A stretch of 64,000 nucleotides of DNA from contig NZ_JACJPO010000061.1 in NCBI RefSeq assembly GCF_014696105.1, positions 29,299-93,298 on the forward strand. The letters are read 5' to 3'. Shown in pieces: positions 51,228 through 60,761 of the stretch (position 1 is its first letter; each line of letters opens with the position of its first letter). This DNA comes from Microcoleus sp. FACHB-1515 (lineage in GTDB: Bacteria; Cyanobacteriota; Cyanobacteriia; Elainellales; Elainellaceae). A model generated the notes under the pieces. The model saw nothing but the letters and a program-made list of their open reading frames with translations, ran no database searches and was not told the origin of the DNA. A program made the translations under genes and the position numbers.

Positions 51228-51860
51228 ATGAAAATTCCACCTGAAATTACCTATCGAGGCATTGAAAAAACCGATGCGCTCGATGCACTGGTGAATGAAA
51301 AAATTGCCAAGCTAGAGCAGGTTTGCGATCACATCAGCAGTTGTCATGTGGCGATCGAAAAAGAAAGCGATCGTCCCAAGCACGGCTCGCCCTATCGTGT
51401 CCGTCTCGACATCACCGTGCCGCCCGGACATGAACTCGCATTTGAAAGCACTAATCTCGGTGATAACAAGCAATTTCCCAAATTGGAAGCCGTGATTCGT
51501 GATGCATTTTCTAAAGCTTGGCGGCAACTGAGGGACTTATCAAGACAGCAAAAGGAACACGATCGCGGTCAACTCAATGACGGTGCATACGACACCACTG
51601 CGCTAATCACTCAACTGTTTCCTGAAGAAGGACATGGTTTCTTAAAAACGCTCGATGGTGAAGATGTTCACTTCAATGCCAATAGCGTTGCAAACAATGA
51701 TTTCGATCGCCTTGCAGTCGGAACGGGCGTTCGCTTTGAAGCGATCGAAGATGAAGAAGGTCGCCTTCATGCAACAACCGTTCAAATTGTTGATAAACCC
51801 GGAGCGCGAGCCGGAAAAGCAGATGAAACGCTGATCGAAGTGCCGCTCGACTGGAAATAA
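51228..51860 (+). CDS. HPF/RaiA-type ribosome protein fused to a cold-shock domain
   Basis: A 210-residue fusion from ATG 51228 (MKIPPEITYRGIEKTDALDALVNEKIAKLEQVCDHISSCHVAI). The first about 110 residues are a hibernation-factor/YfiA-like domain. A cold-shock domain (about 130-195) follows: GHGFLKTLDGEDVHFNANSVANNDFDRLAVGTGVRFEAIEDEEG. In CSDs the RNP motifs are usually KGFGFI and VFVH; here GHGFLKTL and DVHFN are clearly related. The protein should bind ribosomes and RNA. It is followed by a strong hairpin and then glyQ. Confidence 0.85.
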   Translation: MKIPPEITYRGIEKTDALDALVNEKIAKLEQVCDHISSCHVAIEKESDRPKHGSPYRVRLDITVPPGHELAFESTNLGDNKQFPKLEAVIRDAFSKAWRQLRDLSRQQKEHDRGQLNDGAYDTTALITQLFPEEGHGFLKTLDGEDVHFNANSVANNDFDRLAVGTGVRFEAIEDEEGRLHATTVQIVDKPGARAGKADETLIEVPLDWK

Positions 51861-51875
51861 TTTGAACAGGTAACC

Positions 51876-51913
51876 ATCAAGCGCAGAAGCAAGATTTCTC
51901 TTCTGCGCTTGAT
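51876..51913 (+). other. Perfect 14-bp hairpin between the HPF-CSD gene and glyQ
   Basis: ATCAAGCGCAGAAG (51876-51889) and its exact complement CTTCTGCGCTTGAT (51900-51913) flank a 10-base loop. No T-run follows. It begins 15 bases after the stop codon, so it may be a weak terminator or a stabilising 3' end for the upstream mRNA. Confidence 0.7.
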
Positions 51914-52009
51914 TCAACTGAAACAGGAACTCGATCGATCGCTTCTTCTGACTGCACCAGATGTCGCCAACTTACGCGACAATCAACAAGGAGAAATGGA
52001 GATCGATCG

Positions 52010-52894
52010 ATGCTTTTTCAAACGGTAATTTCAACGCTCAATCAGTTTTGGAGCGATCGCGGCTGCGTCATCGTCCAGCCCTACGACACGGAAAAAGGCG
52101 CGGGAACGATGAGTCCGCATACGTTTTTACGGGCGATCGGTTCCGAACCTTGGTCGGTCGCGTATCCGGAACCCTGTCGCCGCCCGACTGATGGACGGTA
52201 TGGCGAAAATCCGAATCGCGTCCAGTATTACTATCAGTATCAGGTGTTAATTAAGCCCTCACCAGGTAATATTCAAGAGGTCTATCTGGATTCACTTCGA
52301 GCATTAGGAATTGCACCGGAAGATCACGACATTCGTTTTGTGGAAGACAACTGGGAATCGCCAACGTTGGGCGCGTGGGGTGTGGGTTGGGAAGTGTGGC
52401 TCGACGGCATGGAAGTGACGCAGTTTACTTACTTTCAGCAGTGTGGTGGCATCGATTGCCGTCCGGTTTCGATCGAAATTACCTACGGTTTAGAACGCCT
52501 CACAATGTATCTGCAAAATGTTGATTCGATCTTCAATATCCAGTGGAACGATCGCCTCACCTATGGCGATGTGCAGCTTCAAGCCGAAATTGAACAGTCC
52601 ACCTACAATTTTGAAGCATCCGATGCCGATCGCCTCTTCACTCTCTTCGGTTTGTATGAGCAAGAAGCTGAACAACTAATTCAGAAAAAACTCGTGATGC
52701 CCAGCTTGGACTATGTGCTGAAATGCTCCCACACCTTCAACCTGCTAGATGCTAGAGGCGTCATTTCTGTAACCGAACGAGTGCGATACATCGGCAGAAT
52801 TCGCAATCTTGCAAGGCAGGTGGCTCATCTGTATTTGAAGCAGCGTGAAGAACTTGGATTTCCGCTGCTGGCAGTTCCCAGTGAAGTAGCTTAA
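52010..52894 (+). CDS. glyQ: Glycine-tRNA ligase alpha subunit
   Basis: A 294-residue class II synthetase alpha subunit. It has the GlyQ signature [44 protein letters not shown], then [52 protein letters not shown] and [18 protein letters not shown]. It charges tRNA-Gly with GlyS, whose gene is not in the window. It ends at 52894 and abuts, tail to tail, the membrane protein gene at 52895. Confidence 0.97.
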   Translation: MLFQTVISTLNQFWSDRGCVIVQPYDTEKGAGTMSPHTFLRAIGSEPWSVAYPEPCRRPTDGRYGENPNRVQYYYQYQVLIKPSPGNIQEVYLDSLRALGIAPEDHDIRFVEDNWESPTLGAWGVGWEVWLDGMEVTQFTYFQQCGGIDCRPVSIEITYGLERLTMYLQNVDSIFNIQWNDRLTYGDVQLQAEIEQSTYNFEASDADRLFTLFGLYEQEAEQLIQKKLVMPSLDYVLKCSHTFNLLDARGVISVTERVRYIGRIRNLARQVAHLYLKQREELGFPLLAVPSEVA

Positions 52895-54646
52895 TCAAGG
52901 CGAAATCAACAGATCAAACAATAGATTGGGGCGAAACGGCGGCTCTTTGAGTTGCGATCGATTTTGCTTCAAAGGAAACGGTTGACCGTTCAGCACGAGC
53001 GGCTCAAATTGACGCGAAAGTCGGCCTTGCTCAGATTTCAGCAGGATGACGCGATCGCTTCTCACTCGTCCGGGCAAATCTCTTTGATCGATTGCCAGAT
53101 CGTCGGTAATTTGCAGGACACCATCGCCTACCGCAATTTGCTTTCGCCAGCCATTGTCTAATCGATAAGTTTTGGGTTGGACTGCTTTGGCGAAATCTTC
53201 GTCATTCATCCATCCAGGCGGAAATTGGTAGATGTCGCCTAATAAACGCGGAAAGTGACGATTAAAACTCAGTACTTGCGCGAGTCCTGCGGGGTCTTGA
53301 TCAAAGTCAATCAAGATGATGCTTCTTCGCGTCATATCGGGACAGAGCCGAGAAACATCTGTCCAAAAGGTGCGCTGATATTGGGCGATCGAAATGAAGT
53401 CTCGCTGAACTCGAAATCCAGTCGCAATCAGCAGCGTAAAAAACAAAGCTAGCCCAACTGTGGCGATCGATCGTGAACTGCGACTCACGGCCAATTGAAT
53501 CGCGCAGCAGGTGCAACCACACAAAATTGCTGCTCCAAATACCGCAGCTACGTGTACAAGTGAGTCTCGTCCATTCACCTGATAAATGTCATCCGGAGAG
53601 CCAGTTAGTGTGAGGATATACGCCAAAATCAGCGAGGCAAATCCAGCGATCGACAATCGCCAGCAAATTTGAGAAAACTGATGCTGAGAATAATCTGCTT
53701 CAACAGGCAACGATTCAGCTTGATATTTTGGTTGCAAATAAGCTAGCCCGTAAGCGATCGCCACTAACAGTAAGCCCATCGGAACAAGCCATTTCACTTC
53801 CAGCATCGTCAGCGTTTGAAGCGGTTTTAAGACAAAAGTGACGATGGTAATGAGCGGTCCAATTGCCACTGCCAGCAACACCTGTAAGAGACCATCATCA
53901 TCTAAGAATCGATTCACTCGACCTTCACCTGCCAGTTTGCGAATGATCAAAGCAGCGAGCAGTAATGCGATCAAAATTGCCGTGTGTCTTAGCAGTTCTC
54001 GCCGCGATCGCGCTTGCCATTTCCAGGTCGGCTTGAGGAGCGGAGCGACCCAAAACAGCGGTAAGACTTTTTCATAGCAAAATACCGAAATGAAAATAAG
54101 TAAATAGGAAAAGATGCGATTTCTTTTGCTGTTGGACAAGTATAAATGGGAGGCAATTAGAAATAAGAAAAATGCAGGTAGAATTCCAAAAGCGCTGGTG
54201 AGCCAAGCGTGATTGGTGTTGACCGGAAACAGCGCGAAACCAAGAGTGCTGGTGAATGCAAAAAAAGCGTTTTTTGTCGATCGCTGCATCAACCGATAAA
54301 ACACCAAAACATTCAGCAAATAAAGCAAATAGGCGATCGCATACATGGCGGATAAACCACCCACTTGAAATCCTAAATGAGAAAAAAGATAAATCAGTCC
54401 GGGATGGAGTGGCCGCCCTTCTGTATCCGCCATGACGGTGAAAATTTGCTGCCAATATTGCCAAATCTGCGACCAATTCCACTGCATCGCCATTGGCACA
54501 CGGCTGAAATCTTCTCGATAGAGCGAAAACTGCTGGCTGTTAGAAAAGTAGGCCAGCCAAACAATGACTGCCAAAAGCAACATGATGAAGCTATTCAAGA
54601 CTTTTTGGCGATTGGACAACTTAGAATCGATCGACGGTTTAGCCAT
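52895..54646 (-). CDS. Multi-spanning membrane protein of unknown function
   Basis: A 583-residue protein with about ten to eleven transmembrane helices between residues 17 and 410 (VLNSFIMLLLAVIVWLAYFS, AYLLYLLNVLVFYRLMQ, ATVGLALFFTLLIATGF and others). A C-terminal soluble domain follows (ARQFEPLVLNGQPFPLKQNR near the end). The N-terminal acidic loop after the first helix (YREDFSRVPM) and the overall plan resemble GT-C glycosyltransferases or O-antigen-type membrane enzymes. I see no confirmed catalytic motif. It lies alone, convergent with glyQ. Confidence 0.7.
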   Translation of the reverse strand: MAKPSIDSKLSNRQKVLNSFIMLLLAVIVWLAYFSNSQQFSLYREDFSRVPMAMQWNWSQIWQYWQQIFTVMADTEGRPLHPGLIYLFSHLGFQVGGLSAMYAIAYLLYLLNVLVFYRLMQRSTKNAFFAFTSTLGFALFPVNTNHAWLTSAFGILPAFFLFLIASHLYLSNSKRNRIFSYLLIFISVFCYEKVLPLFWVAPLLKPTWKWQARSRRELLRHTAILIALLLAALIIRKLAGEGRVNRFLDDDGLLQVLLAVAIGPLITIVTFVLKPLQTLTMLEVKWLVPMGLLLVAIAYGLAYLQPKYQAESLPVEADYSQHQFSQICWRLSIAGFASLILAYILTLTGSPDDIYQVNGRDSLVHVAAVFGAAILCGCTCCAIQLAVSRSSRSIATVGLALFFTLLIATGFRVQRDFISIAQYQRTFWTDVSRLCPDMTRRSIILIDFDQDPAGLAQVLSFNRHFPRLLGDIYQFPPGWMNDEDFAKAVQPKTYRLDNGWRKQIAVGDGVLQITDDLAIDQRDLPGRVRSDRVILLKSEQGRLSRQFEPLVLNGQPFPLKQNRSQLKEPPFRPNLLFDLLISP

Positions 54647-54959
54647 TTGACATAATAAATTTCCAGTGTTATTGCGATGTAGATGATCCTAAACCAGACG
54701 TTGAACTCGTTCGATCGCGTGATCTGCTACTTCCAAACAATTTATATCAAGCGCTGCATTTGTGCTGAAGCTACACATGAATGTATCCGCGACGCTTCAA
54801 TCTAGTTTCAGTGCAATGCTCGATCGGTGAAATGGAATTTCAATTATGGGAAATGTGAAACTTGGTATCTACTGTTCTAGCTCGATCGCTGCGTTTTTGT
54901 ACCTTCTGTGGCCGGAGCGATCGCGCTAACCTAAATCTTGCTGTTTGTGAATCGAAAAT
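54647..54959. other. Spacer between the membrane protein and phzF-like genes
   Basis: About 310 bases with divergent promoters presumably inside. I see no repeat, RNA or reading frame of note. Confidence 0.4.
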
Positions 54960-55757
54960 ATGCGACAAGCGATCGTTCAAGTCGATGCATTTACCGACAA
55001 ACCGTTTGGTGGAAATCCGGCTGCGGTTTGCGTTCTGGCTGCGCCTCAGCCCGACGAGTGGATGCAAAATGTCGCGCTGGAAATGAATTTGTCCGAGACG
55101 GCGTTTCTCGTGCCGCGATCGGATGGCTATGATTTGCGCTGGTTTACACCTGTTGCGGAGGTGGCGCTGTGTGGTCATGCGACGTTGGCAAGCGCTCATG
55201 TGCTGTGGAGTGAAGGCCATTTGACGATCGATCGGCAAGCCAGGTTTCACACCAAAAGCGGTTTGCTGACTGCCGATCGCCGCGCTGACTGGATCGAACT
55301 GAATTTCCCGGTTCAGCCGATGCAGCCTGTTGAACCACCAGATGATCTACTGGCGGCGTTGGGCATTCCCCACGCCGAAGCAGTACGCCACCGGACGCGC
55401 CAAAATCAAGACGATTATCTGGTTGAACTGGCAACCGAGGCAGAAGTGCGCCAGCTTCAGCCGGATTTTGCGCGGATGCTGAAGCTGTCCACTCGCGGAG
55501 CGATCGTCACCAGTCGCGGCAGCGAATACGATTTTGTCTCGCGCTATTTCGCTCCGGGCGTCGGCATCAACGAAGATCCGGTGACGGGTTATGCTCACTG
55601 CTGCTTGGCTCCCTACTGGCAAGAGCGTTTAGGAAAATCGGAATTTCTCGCCTATCAAGCTTCGGCCAGAGGTGGCGTTGTCAAAGTTCGGCAGGAAGGC
55701 GATCGCGTCTTGCTAGGCGGTCAAGCCGTCACCGTGATGCGCGGCGAACTGGTGTAG
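54960..55757 (+). CDS. PhzF-family isomerase/epimerase-like protein
   Basis: A 265-residue member of the PhzF family, which has two similar alpha-beta halves. The N-terminal signature is VDAFTDKPFGGNPAAVCVL. The catalytic glutamate is in MNLSETAFLVP, and the C-terminal half shows SRYFAPGVGINEDPVTGYAHCCLAPYW. PhzF enzymes shift double bonds in aromatic precursors such as phenazine intermediates; most homologues have unknown substrates. No phenazine gene is near, so the physiological role is unknown. It converges on the YbaY-like gene. Confidence 0.9.
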   Translation: MRQAIVQVDAFTDKPFGGNPAAVCVLAAPQPDEWMQNVALEMNLSETAFLVPRSDGYDLRWFTPVAEVALCGHATLASAHVLWSEGHLTIDRQARFHTKSGLLTADRRADWIELNFPVQPMQPVEPPDDLLAALGIPHAEAVRHRTRQNQDDYLVELATEAEVRQLQPDFARMLKLSTRGAIVTSRGSEYDFVSRYFAPGVGINEDPVTGYAHCCLAPYWQERLGKSEFLAYQASARGGVVKVRQEGDRVLLGGQAVTVMRGELV

Positions 55758-55788
55758 GGTCGATCGATCCGGCTAAAATTGCTTTCCC

Positions 55789-56124
55789 TTAGCTGACCGG
55801 ATCGACGACTATTTCTACCGTTGTCGGGTGGCCGCGCGTGATGACGGGATAGGCCATCATGTTCAAAAAGCGCAACTGTCCGTCCACCGTGATTCGCACC
55901 TGAAGCGCGTAGGTGTGCTGTGGATTGATCTTGGTCGAATCGTAGTCCAGCACGAACGGAATCGGGACTTGCTGGCCTGCGGTGATAAAGCTTTCAGTGG
56001 CAAGATCGATCGCCTCCGTGTCAACGAGGCTGACATCTTGCAGGTGGATGGCGATCGCCGCGTTGAACGGCAGCAAAATGGGTTGGCGGCAGGTGATCAC
56101 ACCTGTAACGGTTCCTTGAAACAT
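55789..56124 (-). CDS. YbaY-family protein
   Basis: A 111-residue protein from ATG 56124 (MFQGTVTGVITCRQPILLPFNAAIAIHLQDVSLVDTEAID). It has the beta-rich YbaY pattern, with GTVTGxITxxxxxxLPxxAxIxIxLxDVSxxD and later PIPFVLDYDSTKINPQHTYALQVRITVDGQLRF. An in-frame ATG at 56196 would add 24 mostly cysteine-rich residues that do not look like a lipobox. YbaY in enterobacteria is an outer-membrane lipoprotein of unknown role. This copy seems to lack a signal peptide. Confidence 0.78.
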   Translation of the reverse strand: MFQGTVTGVITCRQPILLPFNAAIAIHLQDVSLVDTEAIDLATESFITAGQQVPIPFVLDYDSTKINPQHTYALQVRITVDGQLRFLNMMAYPVITRGHPTTVEIVVDPVS

Positions 56125-56416
56125 GGAAACAAAGCAATCCAAGCAGATGCAAAGAGGACAAACGGCTGCGTGAAACAGAACCTCGCATTTCGACAAGGCG
56201 CTGTATCTTGGCAGAATCGAAACCTGCTGTAAGCAACGAAGGTTAACAGCGAGAGGACAGGCGATCGAGGATGCAGGCAGCTTTGCTTGCGGCTTTCAGT
56301 GAAGACAAACAGTCAGTGAAAACAAACAGTGGAAACAAAACGCGCCGTCAAAATTTTGACACAAGTTTGCCGATGTGACGGGAAAGAGCCACACCGCAAA
56401 CGATGCTTCTTACAAA

Positions 56417-56488
56417 CTGGGGTGCTAGGATTCGAACCTAGGAATGGCGGGACCAAAACCCGCTGCCTTACCACTTGGCGACACCCCA
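56417..56488 (-). tRNA. tRNA-Gln (anticodon UUG)
   Basis: Reading the minus strand, the acceptor arm TGGGGTG pairs with CACCCCA, with G as the discriminator. The D arm contains GCCAAGTGGTAAGGC. The anticodon stem GCGGG/CCCGC encloses a 7-base loop TTTTGGT, giving anticodon TTG. The T arm is CTAGGTTCGAATCCTAG. All four arms fold without gaps, length 72 bases. The CCA end is not encoded. It lies upstream of the YbaY-like gene on the same strand. Confidence 0.96.
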
Positions 56489-56554
56489 TCAGGAACCTTG
56501 TTTATCTTAACAGTTCCTTAGCCGATTGTGTCAAGCCGTTTTCTGAGGCGGGTG

Positions 56555-58036
56555 CTAAAAATCATGCTGCAAAATTGCCTGACCGCGCCGATAAAATTCC
56601 TGGGCGTATTCTGTCCATGCACCTTGACCCCAGTAACGAAAGCAGCTTGTCTGTAGCAAAAGATTGTGCAAAAGGGCGTTGCGGTAGCGGTGCTGCTGCG
56701 TCAGTGTGGGATCGGCAGCGAGGAGCGGATCGATCGCTCGATGAAAATCTGCACTCAACTGATTCATCGGCGTCAGCACGTTCTCGTAGCCGCGCACCCA
56801 ACTCAAATTGTTTGTCCAAGAACTGCCGTCCATGTGGAAGTTGGGATTTTCCTGTTTGAGTTGCGCGATCGCCTCCTCAACCGCCTCCGGCGAACTCGCA
56901 TCCGGATCAACCCGCTGCCAAATTTGGTGCTGCCCGATCGCCTCACAGGTCGGAAAATCTGCTTCCCCCACGCCCGCAGCCGTAATCAGTTCTAGATACT
57001 CGGTTCCCGTCACGCCGACTGTTCCGCGATTGTCCTGACTGGCAATTTCGTACCAGGCATTTTTGAAGCCGCCCGGAAATTCGTTCATCATCACACCACC
57101 ATTTTCGCCATCGCCAATCTGCGTGACGATCGCGGGAATGCGGATGCCGTTAATCGTGCGCCTGTCGAGCGTTTTCGCCTCATAGTACGGCTGCATCTGG
57201 GCGACCAGTTTGGTATCCGAGCCTTGCGTTTTGATCAGGGCAGTGATAGCGATCGATTCTCCGTGAGAATTCCGCGCAATCAGCCGATGCGGAAGATGTC
57301 GATTCTGTAGCGGTTGACCGTCCAGCGTTTCGATCGAGTGTTCCTGCACCAAAAGCCAATCGTAGCCGCACTCTTTCAGCGCTTTGATGAATTCATATAA
57401 AGTGTCGGGATGGTTGGGCAAATGCATTTCGGGCGGGGAGAAGCCTCGGACGCGATCGATCGCCTCCCAGCCAAAGATCGCCGCGAAGTGATGCCGCCAC
57501 GCCTGAATGTGCAGCTTGAGATCAGGAATCGGCGTTGAAGGCGCGACCGCATGGCTCCACATCGTTCCCAGCCACTCGACATACGGCTGATAGTCCCGCT
57601 CACAAGTGACGCGCTTCAGGTTTTCCAGAATGTCGCCGCGCCCCATCTGCCTGAGTCCCCACAGCAGATTGCCGGAATAGTCGAGCATCACACGCGGGTT
57701 ACAGCCCTGACTCACCAGTTCCGGGATGAAATCCGCGATGCGCGAATAGCACCAGGCAAACGGCGCGGCATTGTGGTTATCGCCTTCATGGGGATGCTCA
57801 AACATATATTGCAGGTGGCCGATCGATTCGCCGTCTGTGCCAGCGGGGATCGTCGGCTGGTGCATGTGCAGCGCGATCGCAAACGTCGCCTTCACGTCCT
57901 CCAGTCGCAAATTCGATCGCGACAAAAATACCGAGTCGAGCTTTGATCGCTGCAAGTCCGTTTCGTGGCCGCAGATATTGGGTAGACCGTCGATCGATTC
58001 CGGGAGCGATCGGGTGTCGGGAGGCGAGGAAACCAT
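56555..58036 (-). CDS. Glycoside hydrolase family 57 protein
   Basis: A 493-residue protein (ATG 58036, MVSSPPDTRSLPESIDG) with the GH57 N-terminal signature FAIALHMHQPTIPAG. Conserved blocks follow: PRVMLDYSGNLLWGLRQMG, AVAPSTPIPDLKLHIQAW, FSPPEMHLPNHPDTLYEF and IVTQIGDGENGGVMMNEFPG. GH57 enzymes act on alpha-glucans (amylases, branching enzymes) through a glutamate nucleophile and an aspartate. A role in glycogen metabolism is likely but the specificity is unproven. The tRNA-Gln gene follows it downstream on the same strand, after a 66-base gap. Confidence 0.87.
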   Translation of the reverse strand: MVSSPPDTRSLPESIDGLPNICGHETDLQRSKLDSVFLSRSNLRLEDVKATFAIALHMHQPTIPAGTDGESIGHLQYMFEHPHEGDNHNAAPFAWCYSRIADFIPELVSQGCNPRVMLDYSGNLLWGLRQMGRGDILENLKRVTCERDYQPYVEWLGTMWSHAVAPSTPIPDLKLHIQAWRHHFAAIFGWEAIDRVRGFSPPEMHLPNHPDTLYEFIKALKECGYDWLLVQEHSIETLDGQPLQNRHLPHRLIARNSHGESIAITALIKTQGSDTKLVAQMQPYYEAKTLDRRTINGIRIPAIVTQIGDGENGGVMMNEFPGGFKNAWYEIASQDNRGTVGVTGTEYLELITAAGVGEADFPTCEAIGQHQIWQRVDPDASSPEAVEEAIAQLKQENPNFHMDGSSWTNNLSWVRGYENVLTPMNQLSADFHRAIDPLLAADPTLTQQHRYRNALLHNLLLQTSCFRYWGQGAWTEYAQEFYRRGQAILQHDF

Positions 58037-58054
58037 AGACCTGTGAAAGCGCAA

Positions 58055-58478
58055 CTTCTTAGGTATGGCACGATCGCGCCGATCACAGCCGACTTCTTGA
58101 CGCTTCGCAACATCGATTAGGGCGTTTAATCTTACCGATCGAAAAATCTATGGTGACACTTCGCAAAAACTTGTAATAGATTGGGATGGAACTTTACCTA
58201 ACTTCACAGAACTGGGGTACGATAAGTTTAGTAGGTAATTATTCTCACTTAAAGGAATTTTACTGCTCAAGTGCTTGATCAATTTGCCAAGAAGCTAGTT
58301 TACGTTGCGGAGTCTATTTCCGTTTCTGGTCTGATTCCCTTCCCATCTGCTTTCGCCTCTTTGCAGGAGAACCGTTCGTTCCGCAGCTTCACTCGTGGCT
58401 TGGCAAAGACAAGCGAGTTGCCGACTGACAAAAGTGCAACTTCTGCCGCATATCCACATCGTTTTGGGGTTGACTCCC
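58055..58478. other. Spacer upstream of ndhD
   Basis: About 420 bases between divergent genes. It includes a -10-like TACGAT at 58218-58223 that could serve ndhD, giving a long leader. A rightward frame (58271-58489) exists but overlaps the ndhD start in another frame and has no known family. Confidence 0.4.
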
Positions 58479-60086
58479 ATGATTACTGAATTTCCTTGGC
58501 TCAGTGCGATCGTTCTTTTCCCGCTACTTGCGGCCTTGCCAATTCCGCTTCTACCCGATAACGAAGGCAAGACTGTCCGCTGGTACACCCTTGGAGTTGC
58601 CCTTTCCGAACTGGCTTTCATCCTGTACAGCTTTTGGCGAAACTACAGCATCGGCATTCCCGGCTACCAAATGATGGAATCCTACGCTTGGGTTCCACAA
58701 ATCGGCCTCACCTGGTCGCTGGCCGTTGACGGAATCTCGATGCCGCTCGTCGTTCTCTCCGGTCTGGTGACGACCTTGGCGATCGTGGCTGCTTGGGAAG
58801 TCAAGCACAAGCCGCGCCTGTTCTTCTTCATGATCTTGGTGATGTACGCCGCGCAAATCGGCGTGTTCGTCGCCCAAGATCTGCTGATGTTCTTCATCAT
58901 GTGGGAACTGGAGCTGGTTCCCGTTTACCTACTGATTGCCATCTGGGGCGGTGCCAAGCGTCAATACGCCGCCACCAAGTTCATTCTCTACACGGCTGCG
59001 GGTTCGCTGTTCATTCTGCTGGCTGCTTTTGGTATGGCCGCCTACGGTGACACCTTCACCTTCAACATGCAGGAACTCAGCATCAAAGATTATTCGCTCA
59101 CCTTTGAACTGGTCATTTACGGTGCTCTGCTGCTGGCCTTTGGCGTGAAGCTTCCGGTTTTCCCCTTCCACACCTGGCTTCCCGATGCTCACGGTGAAGC
59201 GCCTGCTCCGGTTTCGATGATTCTGGCAGGCGTGTTGCTGAAGATGGCGGGCTACGGCTTGATTCGCTTCAACATGGAAATGCTGCCGGATGCTCATGTC
59301 TACTTCGCTCCCGTCCTCGCGGTTCTGGGTGTCGTCAACATCATCTACGCTTCGCTGACTGCCTTTGCTCAAACGAACCTGAAGCGCCGCATGGCCTACT
59401 CTTCGATCGCCCACATGGGTTTTGTCCTCTTGGGTATCGCCTCCTACACCACCTTGGGCATCAGCGGAGCGGTTCTGCAGATGGTGTCGCACGGCTTGAT
59501 CGCCGCGATGCTGTTCTTCCTCTCTGGTGTCACCTACGAACGGACGCACACGCTGGCGATGGACAAGATGGGCGGCATCGCCAAGCAAATGCCGACGACC
59601 TTTGCACTGTTCACGATCGGTTCCTTGGCCTCCCTTGGTCTGCCTGGAATGAGCGGCTTTGTCGGTGAACTGACGGTCTTCTTAGGCTTCAGCACCAGTG
59701 ACGCTTACAGCGTTCCGTTCAAAGCGGCGGTCGTCTTCTTGGCCGCAGTCGGTGTCATCCTCTCGCCCATCTACCTGCTGTCGATGCTGCGCGAAGTCTT
59801 CTACGGCAAGGAAAATGTCGAATTGCTTAAGCAGTTCAAGATTACTGACATTCGTCCTCGCGAAGGCTTCATCGTCGCCTGTCTCGTGCTGCCAATCATC
59901 GCGATCGGCGTTTATCCGAAACTGGCAACGGGCTTGTTTGATGCGAAAACGGTTGCGGTGGCGAGCGAGGTGCGTAACGTCCTGCCGATCGTGGCTGAGC
60001 AGCCGATCCGCCTGTTCAACCCGACGATTATCGCACCTTCGATTCTCGGCGCAGAAACCAAAGAGCTTGCTAGCGCTGGCAAGTAG
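58479..60086 (+). CDS. ndhD: NAD(P)H-quinone oxidoreductase subunit 4 (NdhD)
   Basis: A 535-residue, about 14-helix antiporter-like subunit of the NDH-1 complex in the thylakoid membrane, pumping protons in respiration, cyclic electron flow and (for some paralogues) carbon dioxide uptake. Conserved stretches are [85 protein letters not shown] and [23 protein letters not shown]. The first glutamate (MWELELVP) and the lysine (GVKLP) of the proton path are present. I start at ATG 58479. Which paralogue (NdhD1-like respiratory or NdhD3/4-type) cannot be fixed; no cupA or ndhF3 is adjacent. A terminator follows. Confidence 0.93.
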   Translation: MITEFPWLSAIVLFPLLAALPIPLLPDNEGKTVRWYTLGVALSELAFILYSFWRNYSIGIPGYQMMESYAWVPQIGLTWSLAVDGISMPLVVLSGLVTTLAIVAAWEVKHKPRLFFFMILVMYAAQIGVFVAQDLLMFFIMWELELVPVYLLIAIWGGAKRQYAATKFILYTAAGSLFILLAAFGMAAYGDTFTFNMQELSIKDYSLTFELVIYGALLLAFGVKLPVFPFHTWLPDAHGEAPAPVSMILAGVLLKMAGYGLIRFNMEMLPDAHVYFAPVLAVLGVVNIIYASLTAFAQTNLKRRMAYSSIAHMGFVLLGIASYTTLGISGAVLQMVSHGLIAAMLFFLSGVTYERTHTLAMDKMGGIAKQMPTTFALFTIGSLASLGLPGMSGFVGELTVFLGFSTSDAYSVPFKAAVVFLAAVGVILSPIYLLSMLREVFYGKENVELLKQFKITDIRPREGFIVACLVLPIIAIGVYPKLATGLFDAKTVAVASEVRNVLPIVAEQPIRLFNPTIIAPSILGAETKELASAGK

Positions 60087-60114
60087 TCATCAACGAAACG
60101 CTTCTTGAAACTGA

Positions 60115-60147
60115 GCAGGTGTGGCTGAGGCTGCACCTGCTTTTTTG
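60115..60147 (+). terminator. Rho-independent terminator of ndhD
   Basis: AGCAGGTG and CACCTGCT form an 8-bp stem with a 12-base loop, ending in TTTTTT. It begins 29 bases after the ndhD stop codon. Confidence 0.85.
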
Positions 60148-60233
60148 TCGTTCTTCAGTCCAGCTTTAACGCTTAGTGTGATCGGCTGAGTCGAGCGATT
60201 TGGGTTGAGCGTCTGCCGATGGGTGTTGAGAGT

Positions 60234-60761
60234 TTAGGGAGCGCACTGCTGAACGTAGGGAATCACGAGCGGCCTAAGTTTATCGATGGTTTGAAGGATG
60301 ACGGCGCGATCGAATTCGCTCCAGATTCTCGATCGTCCAAACACGGCGGGCTGAAGAATCCCCCAAAGCTGGTTGGCTTGGGCAATGTGTGCGTGAACGA
60401 GGGCGCGATGTCCCATGTTGCGCTCAAATTCGACGTTGAGAATGTCGGCGCTGGTGGTTTCAATGTCTTCCACAAAAATTGAGGGATCTGTTCGTAATGC
60501 GGCGGCGAACATCGGGTCTTCGCGTTCCCATTCTTCTTCGGGTTCCCAACCGTTTGTGCTAGTGTCGGGCAGGTCAGAGCGGCGTCGCCAGCACAAGTTC
60601 TGGTGCATTCGGGTAGCGGGGTCGCGCACCAAGAGGAAGCAGCGATCGGTTTGCAGGACTTCGCAGAGGGCGGGAAGCAAAGCAGTGAAGGTGGTTTGAG
60701 GATCGCGGTTGGCGGCGAAGATCTGCTCTAGGCTGTCTGGGTAGGAGGTTTCGGTAGACAT
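60234..60761 (-). CDS. GAF-domain protein
   Basis: A 175-residue stand-alone GAF domain (SLEQIFAANRDPQTTFTALLPALCEVLQTDRCFLLVRDPATRMHQNLCWRRRSDLPDT, then RALVHAHIAQANQLWGILQPAVFGRSRIWSEFDRAVILQTI). The conserved cysteine of bilin-binding cyanobacteriochromes lies at a different place (the CWRRRS cysteine is not the usual one). I therefore do not call a photoreceptor. It likely binds a small ligand. The gene is alone and convergent with ndhD. Confidence 0.82.
   Translation of the reverse strand: MSTETSYPDSLEQIFAANRDPQTTFTALLPALCEVLQTDRCFLLVRDPATRMHQNLCWRRRSDLPDTSTNGWEPEEEWEREDPMFAAALRTDPSIFVEDIETTSADILNVEFERNMGHRALVHAHIAQANQLWGILQPAVFGRSRIWSEFDRAVILQTIDKLRPLVIPYVQQCAP

Noticed and set aside
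58271..58489. Rightward 72-codon frame before ndhD
   Set aside because: It overlaps the start of ndhD in another frame and lacks a recognisable protein pattern.
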